From Diphasiastrum complanatum (Eukaryota; Streptophyta; Lycopodiopsida; Lycopodiales; Lycopodiaceae), in NCBI GenBank assembly GCA_029204225.1, contig CM055096.1, positions 41,660,901 to 41,724,900 of the forward strand: a stretch of DNA of 64,000 bases, in the 5' to 3' direction. Position 1 is the first letter of the stretch, and each line of letters starts with the position of its first letter. Made by a program: the position numbers and the translations under genes. The notes beneath the pieces are model-generated. The model worked only from the letters and a program-made list of their open reading frames with translations, had not been told where the DNA came from and made no database searches. Positions 10,856 through 20,474 of this stretch are shown here, one piece after another.

Positions 10856-12479
10856 AATGAAATAGTTTTACGAGCCTTTCAGTCTCCAACCTTCACAAAT
10901 GAGAATTTTGGCAGTAGAGCATATATTTTGTTCACTAATGCTTAGTACTCTTCGACAACTTGAAGGTACCTATTTTGGAACTATTTCTTGTCTATACCCA
11001 TTTCTTCACAAGATGATGTGTGCCTACTATTAAGAAATTAGAAATGGTAAACACTAGCCTCTGAAGCATAAAGCATCAAATTATGGCAATCAAGAGAAAT
11101 TAAATCATCTTGCATCTACTCCAGCACCTGAATAGTTGACACAATTTAACAAACAAATTTGTTATTGTAAATCGTTCGCATGCATCCCCATCACTTCACA
11201 ATATGGTCGAGTTCTCCATCTCTAAAGATTGAATATTTCTACCATTCTTGCTGATGATATACAAAGGAATTGATGTTTTGTGCAAGGGCTTAATAGAAAT
11301 CTAGACAAGCCTGTGATTTATCAGGAATGGACAGAGGAAAAAGAATAGTTGCAAAAGATTAACTTCAAGAACAACCTCAAGCAGTATCATACATAGCCTG
11401 GCACGAAGACTCTAGCCAATGTCTGTGTGATAGGAATCGGGATCTTTCTGACTTCAACTCTATAAAAAAAAGGCACAATTTCCCTGCTGAGCTCTTTCAA
11501 AGACTTGTGTGCATGCAAGGAAGATTGGTGTTAGAAAACTTAAGTCTCCCAGGATCAGTGCACTGCATAATTCTGTCCTCCAAGATGTTGTGGATCTTAT
11601 GTAGTCTAGTATGGCTGCAGGATAATCGTATTCACAGAAAAAGATGGAGTAAAGTCTGATTGAAAATTTTGATGGGTAAAATTTCCACCCTTGAATTCTC
11701 CTGGTGTGTTGTGATCTATGGGATATCATCATGCTGAATGAGGTGAGTCTGTTGAAAGGTACTTAAGAAAATCAAACAAATTGAAAGCAAAATGGCAGGG
11801 CCTGGCAATGATCCTACTGAACCTTAAGAATTCACAAGTAGCTCATGAGACCGAGTGAGCTGGCCAAGAGAGCATGAGATCAGCTTGTAGCCATGTATGA
11901 AACTAATGCTTTGGTTTATCAGGCCTTCCTAAGTTCACGATTTTTCATTATTGTCACGGAGAAAGGATGATTCATACAGCATAGAAACCACAATTATCAG
12001 AAATCACGAGTGCGGGCTCTAACATGTTTTCAAGGGACCGTGGCACGTGTGATGTCTACCATGCCTGTGTGGCCCACACCGAGCAATGAGCACGGCTCTT
12101 CTTGAAGCAAGGCTGTGCAGCAAATACAATCACCAACCTGGCAGCATTTAAGGCCAAAACAAAGGAGAGGCTCCTTGAACGCACAAGCAAGAGGCATCAG
12201 CAGCATTCTCTTCCTCATAAAATCTAATCACACAACAATGAAGTACATTTGATTCTACTCCATACATGTATATTTAGTCCTACTGAATTGGAAGTTTTGC
12301 ATTTACCAAGAACAGTGCTTTTCAGCCCAAGAAAGTGGGCTCACAAAAGGGGACAGTTGTGGTCTCCTTATGTTGCTGGACATACTTTTAGGTTCGTTAA
12401 TGGGCTCTTGACACATTGCATTTGCATGCTGGTCCACTTGCTTGTTAAACTCGGAAAGCACATTGATTCATTCCAACAC
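10856..12479. other. 3' flank of the PHD gene, no gene recognised
   Basis: This stretch holds the presumed 3' UTR and about 1.5 kb of anonymous sequence. Reverse-strand frames at 11460-11732 and 12030-12218 are open but match nothing I recognise. They may belong to the 3' end of the Copia remnant just downstream. Confidence 0.4.
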
Positions 12480-13300
12480 CTCCACTCAATGCCTCATTTC
12501 GAGTTCTTAATCCCATTCTTTGAATGACCTGATATGTTTTTCCTTCCCTAACCCCCTTTGTCAGAATGCCTGCCTCCAGATTCTGAGTGTGGTGCTGATT
12601 TTACGCCACCTCCAATTCAATTGCCTGTCACAAAACGACAATGCACTGCCATATGCTTCATCCTTTTATGGAATATTGAGTCTCTACAAAGATCTATGCA
12701 GCCCTGATTGTCTGCTAAGAGTGTTAGTCATCTGCCATCGACATTCCTAATTCCCCTGCCCAAGTCAGATGACTTCTTTTGTGGCTTGTGTGATACCCAC
12801 ATTCTTTGAATGACAAGGCTTCTTGCTGCTGATCCAACCTATGGCCCCACCTACAAATAGGAAGACATAACTAGAAGTTGATCTTCTTGTATTGGTATTG
12901 CCTGGCCAGTCATCATCTCAGTGGCCTACAACAGTTTTCATTGCTGCTGTTTGCATCATAGCATAATCAACTCAAATGTACCTTCAAGATATCTTAATAC
13001 ATTCTTCATTGCCCCACAATGTGCTAGACCTGGATCATTGGAAAAGCAACTCCGACTCCCAATAGCACTAGATCAGGTGCGTGCATATCATTGAAACGTA
13101 AGGCATCCAATTGTATGTTGGCAAGGCATATTCCTCATCTGCTCCCTTGCCTGCTGAAATAAAATGGAGTTCTTGGTGCTGCAAACTAGCAAAAGCACAA
13201 GAATACCTCGGAGTAATTCTGCCACAGTATGTTATTAAAATGAAGCTGCACATCTATTCACTTTCTTATTATGTAAACGACTAGTACAGACCAAGAAAAC
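12480..13300 (-). mobile_element. Copia RNase H / 3' pol remnant
   Basis: Read on the reverse strand, the segment at about 12960-12775 contains DWPGNTNTRRSTSSYVFLF, the D-W-A-G-x-x-x-x-R-R-S-T-S-G-Y-V-F motif of Copia RNase H. About 12712-12649 then reads DNQGCIDLCRDSIFHKRMKH, the usual MDNQGA-KNPVFHxRTKHI tail. Numerous stops and frameshifts separate these pieces. The order fits the last part of a Copia pol on the minus strand, now inactive. Confidence 0.8.
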
Positions 13301-14000
13301 ATTAATCTAAAGATTGGAGGAAAAACGTTAAACTGAACAGATTAAATGGCGGAGTCTCTGCATTTCCTTTCCCCCCCAATGGTGAGCCTCGTAAGCTATG
13401 GTTGATGCATCAAAAGCTTCGCTCTTATAGTTCAATTAGTTTGGGTAGCGTAGGTTTATACTGCAAATATTGTCAAGGGATTATGATTGTGCATACCCAA
13501 TTCATCTATCATCCTCTTCAGCCATATGCCCTCTTTAGCTGCTTATGTGATTACGACATTCCTTCAGTTGATGATTATGCTATGCAGCCCTGCTTTTGTA
13601 ATTTGGCTACCCTCCACTATACAAGATTACATACCCAGAAGTGATTTCCTTGAATTGAGGTCGCCTTCCCAATCTGCATCTGATGTATATCCAAAAATTC
13701 CCTTCACCTAGGCATTGCCATTGTACACAATCCCAAGGTCCCAGTACCAGAGTACAAGTTTAGCTCCTACCCAATGAGGCTTCCATAGATTGTTGGGAGC
13801 ATTATTGACTCAAACTCCCCATTATGTGTGCAGTCTTGTGCACACCATGGCATACATCAAGCTGCCTTATGCCTATTTGTATGGTATGGCGCACTCATGT
13901 TCTCCCTTTCTTCATCATCCTTTGGCCAATGCTCCTTTGAAAACTTACGCTTTAAAGTAAGTCAACATACATTGCCATTATGAAAATTTGATTCTCCTTT
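13301..14000. other. Unassigned stretch
   Basis: Short open frames at 13402-13644 and 13487-13711 overlap in different frames and resemble nothing I know. The region lies between the Copia remnant and a reverse-transcriptase fragment and is probably transposon debris. Confidence 0.3.
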
Positions 14001-14021
14001 CGCTTTATATTAAAGACACTC

Positions 14022-14455
14022 GTGTCATATGTGCATTTGTTGAACCCATCGGCAAATGATTGTCTTCTATCTTTCGTTGAGGACTTTGAACGTGATTCCG
14101 ATCTGCAGCTCTCAGAATGCCATTTTTTTAATGCTTTCCTACGCAGCCCTTATCTGTCAACTGGGGGACCTTCTGGTATGGTTTTCGAGCATCTTCGTGA
14201 CTGTTTCTCTCCTGATGATTCTACTAGCATGTTTGGTTTGCTCTTTCAAGTTTGCTCCTCCGTAGCATGTGGGCGTATTCCTCTTCTATTGCTCGTATTC
14301 TTGGTGCTGCTCGTTTGAAAGCCTTGGATAAGCCTGGCAGTGGCATGCGTCCGATTGTTGTTGGAGAGGTTTTATACAGATTGGTTTCTCAGGCTGTTGC
14401 ATGACCACCTCATCAGTTTGGTTGTGCTATTCCTGGCGGTTGCGAGACGATCATA
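14022..14455 (+). mobile_element. Reverse transcriptase fragment of non-LTR-like type
   Basis: The frame at 14022-14275 contains STGGPSGMVFEHLRDCFSP. After a frameshift it continues as LKALDKPGSGMRPIVVGEVL and then HQFGCAIPGGCE. The S-G-x-x-x-E-H-L-R-D, L-x-K-P-G-x-G-x-R-P-I-x-V-G-E and F-G-V-x-x-x-G-G-x-E motifs belong to a reverse-transcriptase family widespread in eukaryotic mobile elements and clearly unlike the Copia or Gypsy RTs elsewhere in the window. It stops abruptly at about 14455, where a dispersed repeat starts. The catalytic YxDD block is absent. The exact clade is not assignable by eye. Confidence 0.65.
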
Positions 14456-14457
14456 CA

Positions 14458-14900
14458 AAATTGGCAAATCTCCAAATTGACTCAAAAACTCACATTAGCT
14501 AATCCTATTGGATGTGTGAAGCAACATCGCTCACTTTTGATTGGACCCTTACAACACGTCTCTCTCTTATGATTGGACCCTTTGACTTTTGCCACCACAC
14601 AGGGTGCATCACTCATCAAACCTAAACTTGACATGTGTAAGCAACTTAACTAGCTTGAGTTACATTACAATCGAATTTTGGCCTAATAATGACAAAATGT
14701 GTACTTGACTATTTGACCTCTAAAGCCAAAATTGGCCCTATCACCTAGTGACACCAAGATGCTTGACTAGCAATCTTTATGATACCCCTAAAGTCAACAT
14801 TATAAACTATTTCTAACTATTTTAGACATGTGGGAACATGCTCCACACATGTGAAATGTACTCACAAACATAAAATCATAAAATAACCAAGATAGATTTT
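14458..14900 (+). repeat. Dispersed repeat A, copy 1
   Basis: This segment matches 35934-36482 in the same orientation over nearly its whole length, beginning AATTGGCAAATCT and ending near TTTTTCACACT. Copy 1 lacks roughly 90-100 bases present in copy 2 shortly after the shared start. The repeat abuts a reverse-strand element ORF on its right, so it may be part of an LTR or untranslated end of that element. Confidence 0.8.
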
Positions 14901-14903
14901 TTA

Positions 14904-15116
14904 CTATTTTTCACACTGCTCCTCAAAAACTAGCTTGGTAAGATCAAGGAGTTTGTGAAACTTTTTGAGTGGATCCTTTGGTATGCATAAGAAGTGTAGA
15001 TCAACCAACGGATCCATCATAGCAGCACTCTCACCATATCCATGATAGAAATCATTTGCCAACATCTTTGAAGAGCATTCCACCAATTTGCCACTATATC
15101 CATGTGCTTCCTCCAT
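14904..15116 (-). pseudogene. Short unidentified ORF next to repeat A
   Basis: This 70-codon reverse-strand frame contains LVDLHFLCIPKDPLKKFHKL and ends beside repeat A. It follows the long ORF at 15145-16176 on the same strand and may continue it after a break. I do not recognise a domain. Membership of the same mobile element is inferred from position only. Confidence 0.35.
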
Positions 15117-15144
15117 GCTTGATGATGATCTTGATTTGAAAGTA

Positions 15145-16176
15145 TCATTTGCATGAAGATGGCTGCACCATGATGAAAATCAGAGGCTTCCATGCCTCAT
15201 AAAGATTACAAAGATCATAGAGATCAAGATCATAAGATGAGCAAAAGTGTTGATCATCAAGATTAAGCATTCTAGCTTGACTAGTCCACATACTATGAAC
15301 TTTATTCATGATGGATCTAATCTTAAAATCAAATGAAATATTGATCTTCTTGAGGCTAAATACTTGCTCAAGGATGTAGGTGTCCTCTTTGGATGTTTCA
15401 CCTAATCTCAAGAGAAGTTTACAAAATGTCTCAAACCATGTAAAAACATGATTTTTCAAACTATGAGCAACAACTAGCTCATTCTTGCTCTTACCAGATT
15501 TAAGAGCATACTCTTGATAATACAATCTCTTTCTTTCAAAATGTTTTGGAAACATATATAAGCCAACAATGACAATAAGTATGTCCATACAATAGGCATC
15601 ATACAAAACTAGTATTGTCTTACATGAATTTTGAGATGTAGAAGTCTCAACAAAGCAAGATAGTACATCAAGTAATGGAAGAGAAGCATAAGTGAGGATA
15701 TTGGAGTGGATACCACCTGAAACTTGCCTCTCTTTACCATAAAAAATGAGCCATAAAGACTTGGCCATCCATCTTGATGATCCCCTTGAAATCATATGTT
15801 GAGGAGACTCCTCCTCAAACCTCGACCCCTTCACATGTTGATAGTCTTCAATAGATATGATTTGAGATGCATCTTGAGATGCCTTGATCTTGGCCCCTTC
15901 CAAGGTTGAATGTAGATCTTTATAAAATATGACTCCTTTACTCTCAATCACTTTTGAAATAGAGAGTATAATGGCTTTATAGGCCTCCTTGGTGGATAAG
16001 CATCCAACCATGATCCATGAGCTTGGATCATCCTTCCTCCTTGTTTCCAAGGGAATATGTGCAAAGCAAGAATCTCCAAAGACACTAAGGTGATCAACCT
16101 TAGGCTTCTTGAATAATACTCCATATGGTGTATTTCCTCCAAGATCTCCCTCACTCCTCAAAGCTTTGATCTTCAA
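15145..16176 (-). mobile_element. Copia integrase C-terminal segment joined to an unrecognised domain
   Basis: This uninterrupted 343-codon frame starts with a clear Copia integrase tail: GGNTPYGVLFKKPKVDHLSV, then FGDSCFAHIPLETRRK and a degenerate FLGYS-type segment. From about residue 115 onward the resemblance ends. About 230 further residues follow, lysine- and leucine-rich, including HVFTWFETFCKLLLRLGE and SLKKINISFDFKIRSIMNK. They do not look like Copia reverse transcriptase, which should come next. The element is therefore either a recombinant or a derivative carrying foreign coding sequence. The open frame over 1 kb among otherwise broken copies is notable. Confidence 0.55.
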
Positions 16177-16214
16177 TGAGAATTACATCTCAACATATGC
16201 TTTGAATAATAGGA

Positions 16215-16841
16215 AATAATCATGCACCAAAGTACAAAAAGAGAGCTAGGATGGCTCTGCATTATATTAAGATGAATGTCTCAAATGACATCTTAAGATA
16301 TATTGGTGCTTGTACTAATGCCAAAGATGCTTGGGATACTCTCAAGTCCATCTATAAGGCAAAGAATACTTCTAGACTTCTAACATTAAGAAACCAAATT
16401 TTTCAAAGTGTATAGAGAAGCGATGAATGTGCTTCAGCTTATGTAATGAGAGTAAAAGACCTCCATAGAGAATTGTCATGCATAGGAGACTCCATCAACC
16501 AAAATGAACTTGTTCAAGTCATACTTAATAAGTTGAAGGAGGAATATAACAACCTTGTTCAGAGTTATGCCATTAAGGAGGAGCTACCAAGTTTGGAAGC
16601 ACTCCAAAGTGTGCTCATTTCTGAAGAATCAAGACAAGAGTATAAACTCTTTCAAATGGAAAGACTGTCTCTCAACATTGATGGTAAAGCTCTCTTTACC
16701 AAAGACAAGCACAAGACAAGAAGTAAGAATCAACACCAACCCTCTTCAAACAAGAACAATCTTATTTCCAAGGCGAAAGGAGAAGAGGATGAGTCCTCTC
16801 AAGCTTCCACATCCAAGAAGAAGAAGAAAAACATCAAGTAA
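16215..16841 (+). mobile_element. Copia gag fragment (family A)
   Basis: The plus strand reads a UBN2-type gag: AWDTLKSIYKAKNTSRLL, then an in-frame TAG at about 16412, then an open frame from 16446 with CIGDSINQNELVQVILNKL and LPSLEALQSVLISEE. It ends in a lysine-rich stretch (SKKKKKNIK). The segment NIDGKALFTKDKHK is shared with the element at 18373, showing the same family. The upstream part of gag is replaced by the oppositely oriented ORF at 15145-16176, so an inversion or nested insertion lies near 16185. Confidence 0.75.
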
Positions 16842-16849
16842 ATCTTGAA

Positions 16850-17141
16850 GAGAGAAGATATAAACATGTGCATCTTGTGTGATCATCCTCCTTTGAAAGT
16901 TGGATTCATAAGCAATATCAAGAGATTTTGCACTCTCTCTTGGATCCAATTTGTAGATGCCTTCATATCTAGATCCTTGTGCAAGGATCTCGCCATCCTT
17001 CTTGATAACACAATTGTCAATATGGAAATTGACATCAAGGCCACCATCAAGTAATTGGCCAACACTTATAAGATTCTTTGTAAGCTTGAAAACAAAAAGA
17101 ACCTTGTGAAGAGATAGAACTTTTGATGGACCCCTCAACAA
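16850..17141 (-). mobile_element. Copia protease / pre-integrase fragment in inverted orientation (family A)
   Basis: The reverse strand reads VLSLHKVLFVFKLTKNLISV, then GQLLDGGLDVNFHIDNC and GIYKLDPRESAKS. This is almost the same as the plus-strand element at 18600-18810 (VLFVPKLTKNLISVGQLLD). It represents the segment after the protease active site. It lies tail-to-tail with the gag fragment at 16215-16841, which is evidence of an inversion within one family or of two nested copies. Confidence 0.75.
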
Positions 17142-17397
17142 GTCTCTTTAATGAATGATTTTGTGATTGAATGTTAAATTTCCTCACTAAGTTTGAGTTC
17201 CTTTTTCAAGTTCTTTTCAACAGTGTTTAGTTGACTTGTTCTTTTTAAGTCACAACTTCTAAAGTCAGGACTTTAGAAATAGTAGACCTTCACTTCAAGT
17301 AGCACAGAACAGACAAGAGAACATCAATAGTTCATCCTATGTTGAGGAGCCTGAGAGCTCAAAAATGGACGAAGAAAGAACAAACAGAAACTGTTCG

Positions 17398-18372
17398 ATC
17401 GCCTACATATGTGAAGACGTGTGTGCAGCATCAACATCTGACACACATGAGGTGATTCTAGATTCAGGAGCCACCTCACACTTTGTTGCATCAAGATGAA
17501 TAATGTCTGATTTCAGAAGTGTAGATCCTTCAAGATTCATAGTTCTTGGAGATGGATCTAGCCATAAAGTGAACGCTATCGGTTCACTATGGCTCAACAC
17601 CAACAACACAGACAGATGACTCGAAGACAATCTGTTCATGCCTACTCTGCAACAAGACTTGCTCTCTGTAGCAAGAATAGCAGATACAGGGATGCGTGTG
17701 ACGTTTTCTGACGAAACATGCAACGTGATTGATGCCAGTACTAGTATTTTGATCGCTCAAGACAGAAGGAAAGGGAACCTATATCATCTGAAGGTACGCC
17801 TACCTGCAGATCAGGTGCTTCAGACTCATGACGACTCGCCAGACATTCTGTGGCACAAAAGACTCTGCCACATGAACTCAATGACACTTTACCAGGAAAG
17901 CCATCATGGAGCGATAACAGGGGTCAGCATCTTGAATGCAACCAGTTCGACCACCTGTGATGCATGTTTGAAGGGCAAGATGTCACGCACTCCATTCATT
18001 AAAGACTTCTACATAACAACTAAGATTCTGGAGCTAGTGCATTTTGACATCTGCTGACCATTCAACGTGATCTCAGTAGGAGGTTCAAAATATTATATAA
18101 CCTTCATTGATGACTATAGCAAATTTTCCAGAGCCTAGACGAATTGGGCGAAACAAGGAATGAGCCCCTAGTCTTGCAGATGGACAACACTTTTGCAATA
18201 TACCTGACGAAAGATCCCGTGTTCCATTCCAGAATGAAGCACATTGCGATCAAGTACCACTTGATCAGGGATCTAATTAAAAAGAAGATACTGTAGACCA
18301 CCTTCATCGAAACGAAAGACATGGTTGCTGACATCTTCACCAAAGCCCTGAACAAAGGACTCTTTGAGAGAC
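17398..18372 (+). mobile_element. Internally deleted Copia element (family B)
   Basis: The frame opens with YICEDVCAASTSDTHEVILD and then the protease active site DSGATSHFVAS. After two in-frame stops it continues through the GAG-pre-integrase domain (DILWHKRLCHMNSMTLY and CDACLKGKMSRTPF) to the start of integrase, GGSKYYITFIDDYS, near 18085-18120. It then jumps directly into the RNase H end: MDNTFAIYLTKDPVFHSRMK and MVADIFTKALNKGLFERQRS, near 18180-18370. The integrase core and the entire reverse transcriptase are missing. The protease start closely resembles the reverse-strand remnant at the left window edge. Confidence 0.85.
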
Positions 18373-19228
18373 AAAGGAGCAGTCTCGAATGGCAAAGCTT
18401 TATTTGTCAAGGACAAGCACAAAGGGAGGAGCAAGAACCAATATCAACAATCCTCAAGCAAGGACAAAGCCGATAGTGGAGCCTCTTCACATATGTGTAG
18501 CTCCAAGGACTCTTTCTCTTCTATTGCACCTTATGATGGAGCCAAGAAATCAATATACACTACAGATGATTATGAATGTCCTATTGAAGGAATTGGGAAT
18601 ATTTCCTTAAAGCTTGCATATTCTAAAGTTCTTTCTCTCACTAAAGTTCTTTTTGTACCTAAGCTTACAAAGAATCTTATTAGTGTTGGCCAATTGCTTG
18701 ATAATGGCCTTGATGTGAATTTCAATATTGATACTTGTACTATCAAAAAGAATGATGAGATACTTGCACTAGGATCTAGATTTGGAGGCATCTATAAACT
18801 AGATCCAAGAGAATGTGTAAATGCTTGTAATGTTGCTCTTGTGAACAAGCTATCTATGGAGGAGTTATGGCATAGGAGGTGACATCCCAACTACAAATCC
18901 ATGCTCTCTATGATCAAAGAAGCCAAAGCTATTGGCTTTCCAAAGTCATTTTCCAAGGAGATCAAGCCATGTGAGGCTTGTGCTATTGCTAAATCTTACA
19001 AAAAGCCATTTACAAGATCTTCTATCAAGAGTAAGCATCCTTTGGATTTGATCCACTCATATGTTCATTTCTCATCATCTATGAGCAAGGGAGAAGCCAC
19101 TTGTTTTGTTACCTTAATTGATCATTTCACAAGATTCACTTGGATATATCTTTTTGCTTCTAAATCTATGGTGTTTGATCATTTTCTTATTTTCAAAGCT
19201 TATGTTGAGAAGCAATTCTCATTGATCT
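18373..19228 (+). mobile_element. Copia gag-protease-integrase fragment (family A)
   Basis: It begins abruptly in the gag tail (NGKALFVKDKHKGRSKNQ) and passes to the protease active site DSGASSHMCSS. It then runs through LTKNLISVGQLLDNGLDVNF and, after one stop, ELWHRR to the pre-integrase motif PCEACAIAKSYKKPFTR. The integrase start reads CFVTLIDHFTRFTWIYLFAS near 19105-19160. The frame ends at about 19228, where sequence of another element begins. Most of integrase and all of reverse transcriptase are missing. Confidence 0.85.
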
Positions 19229-19304
19229 AATCTTGCTGGATTTTGGTTCTTACTATCTATTTTGTTCCAAAAAACATAAAAAACCAAGCAATTTTGACCA
19301 AAAC
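19229..19304 (-). mobile_element. Chromovirus leader, distal part (split by Gypsy insertion)
   Basis: This short segment continues the leader found at 29892-30250. Both parts together match one uninterrupted stretch at 59640-60087 on the plus strand. The Gypsy element at 19305-29891 separates the two halves. Confidence 0.85.
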
Positions 19305-20112
19305 TGTTGGAAGTATTTCTGGTGAGTGTGGTGGCTAGATCTACTTATGGGTGTAGTATAGGGATGTAGAGATTCGTCCACTTTTTAAGTTTCTACAAAA
19401 GCTTCAAGAGAAATATGAAGGAATGAGAGCACTAAGGCTTACCCAACTAGTGCCCGAAACGGAAATAAACTATTCAGTAATAACAATGAAAATCATTGCT
19501 AAGGCTTACCCAACTAGCAAGGTGACTAGACTAATCCTAGATTAACACCCGAAGGGTAATAAAATGAAATTGCGGCTAATACTAAACAAATAAGCAATAA
19601 TGAACATGCCACAATAAAACCGATGAAAAAGAGGCAAGAGGAGGCCGGAGCACCTTCCCTCAAGCTATGCACCTTTCCAAGGGAAACACTAATGAAATAG
19701 AATGATAATTATCCAAAATAGAGAGCAAGATAGCTTAATCTCAAAAGTGTCATTTACAATGCAAATACGTCTCCTTTTATGGCAAGGAGGGTCTTCCATA
19801 AGTGTCTACTAACTTATGGGACTAATCTGTTTCTAGCCTTTCTAGAACTTCTAACTTAGGATTTAGAACTTCAATTTTCTTAACTTAGGACAACTTAAGA
19901 TAAAATATTTCTAATCTTAAGTTTCCTAAGTCTAAGTTCTAAATCTAAGTTTAAGCTATTTTATTATTATTTAAGCTTCTACTCATGGACTTACAAAACA
20001 CATGCCATGGCTTGAAGTTTATTGACAGATACTCATACGTGGTCTTACAAAACACATGCCACGGCGTTTTATTATTATTTTTATTTTCCATGTGTTAGCA
20101 CAGTTGCTAACA
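19305..20112 (-). repeat. 3' LTR of the Gypsy element
   Basis: This 808-bp direct repeat pairs with 29084-29891. On the coding (minus) strand it begins TGTTAGCAACTG and ends CTTCCAACA. Confidence 0.95.
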
Positions 20113-20129
20113 TTATCCCCCTCCTCATT
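20113..20129 (-). other. Polypurine tract of the Gypsy element
   Basis: On the coding strand AATGAGGAGGGGGATAA lies directly against the 3' LTR, where plus-strand DNA synthesis starts in LTR elements. Confidence 0.85.
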
Positions 20130-20474
20130 AAATTGGTGGTCCCACACCAATCGACGCCTTTTCGTCCTGGATTTTTTGTGCTTCTTGGAGACGAGACTGT
20201 TGTTGTCGGGAGTGGTAGATGGTCATCTCTATGCCCTCCATCGTTTTTCACCATAATTTTTTCAGGAAGGGCATGGGTTTGTAATAATGGAGCATACCCT
20301 AGAGAAAATTATGGGTTTTCCATAGCTCCACCATATCAACGTGCAAGGCGGAAGTAAGTGCAGCGTGATAATAGAGCCTTGCAACGTTGATATGGTCGTC
20401 TTGCGTGCGCAAGGGTTTATTGATGTCAAGGGCAATTGGGGGTAATCCTCGATCCCAAAATCCTCTGAATTCTG

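Noticed and set aside
15145-15860. An envelope-like protein
   Set aside because: The unassigned part has no clear signal peptide or membrane anchor, so no such function is claimed.
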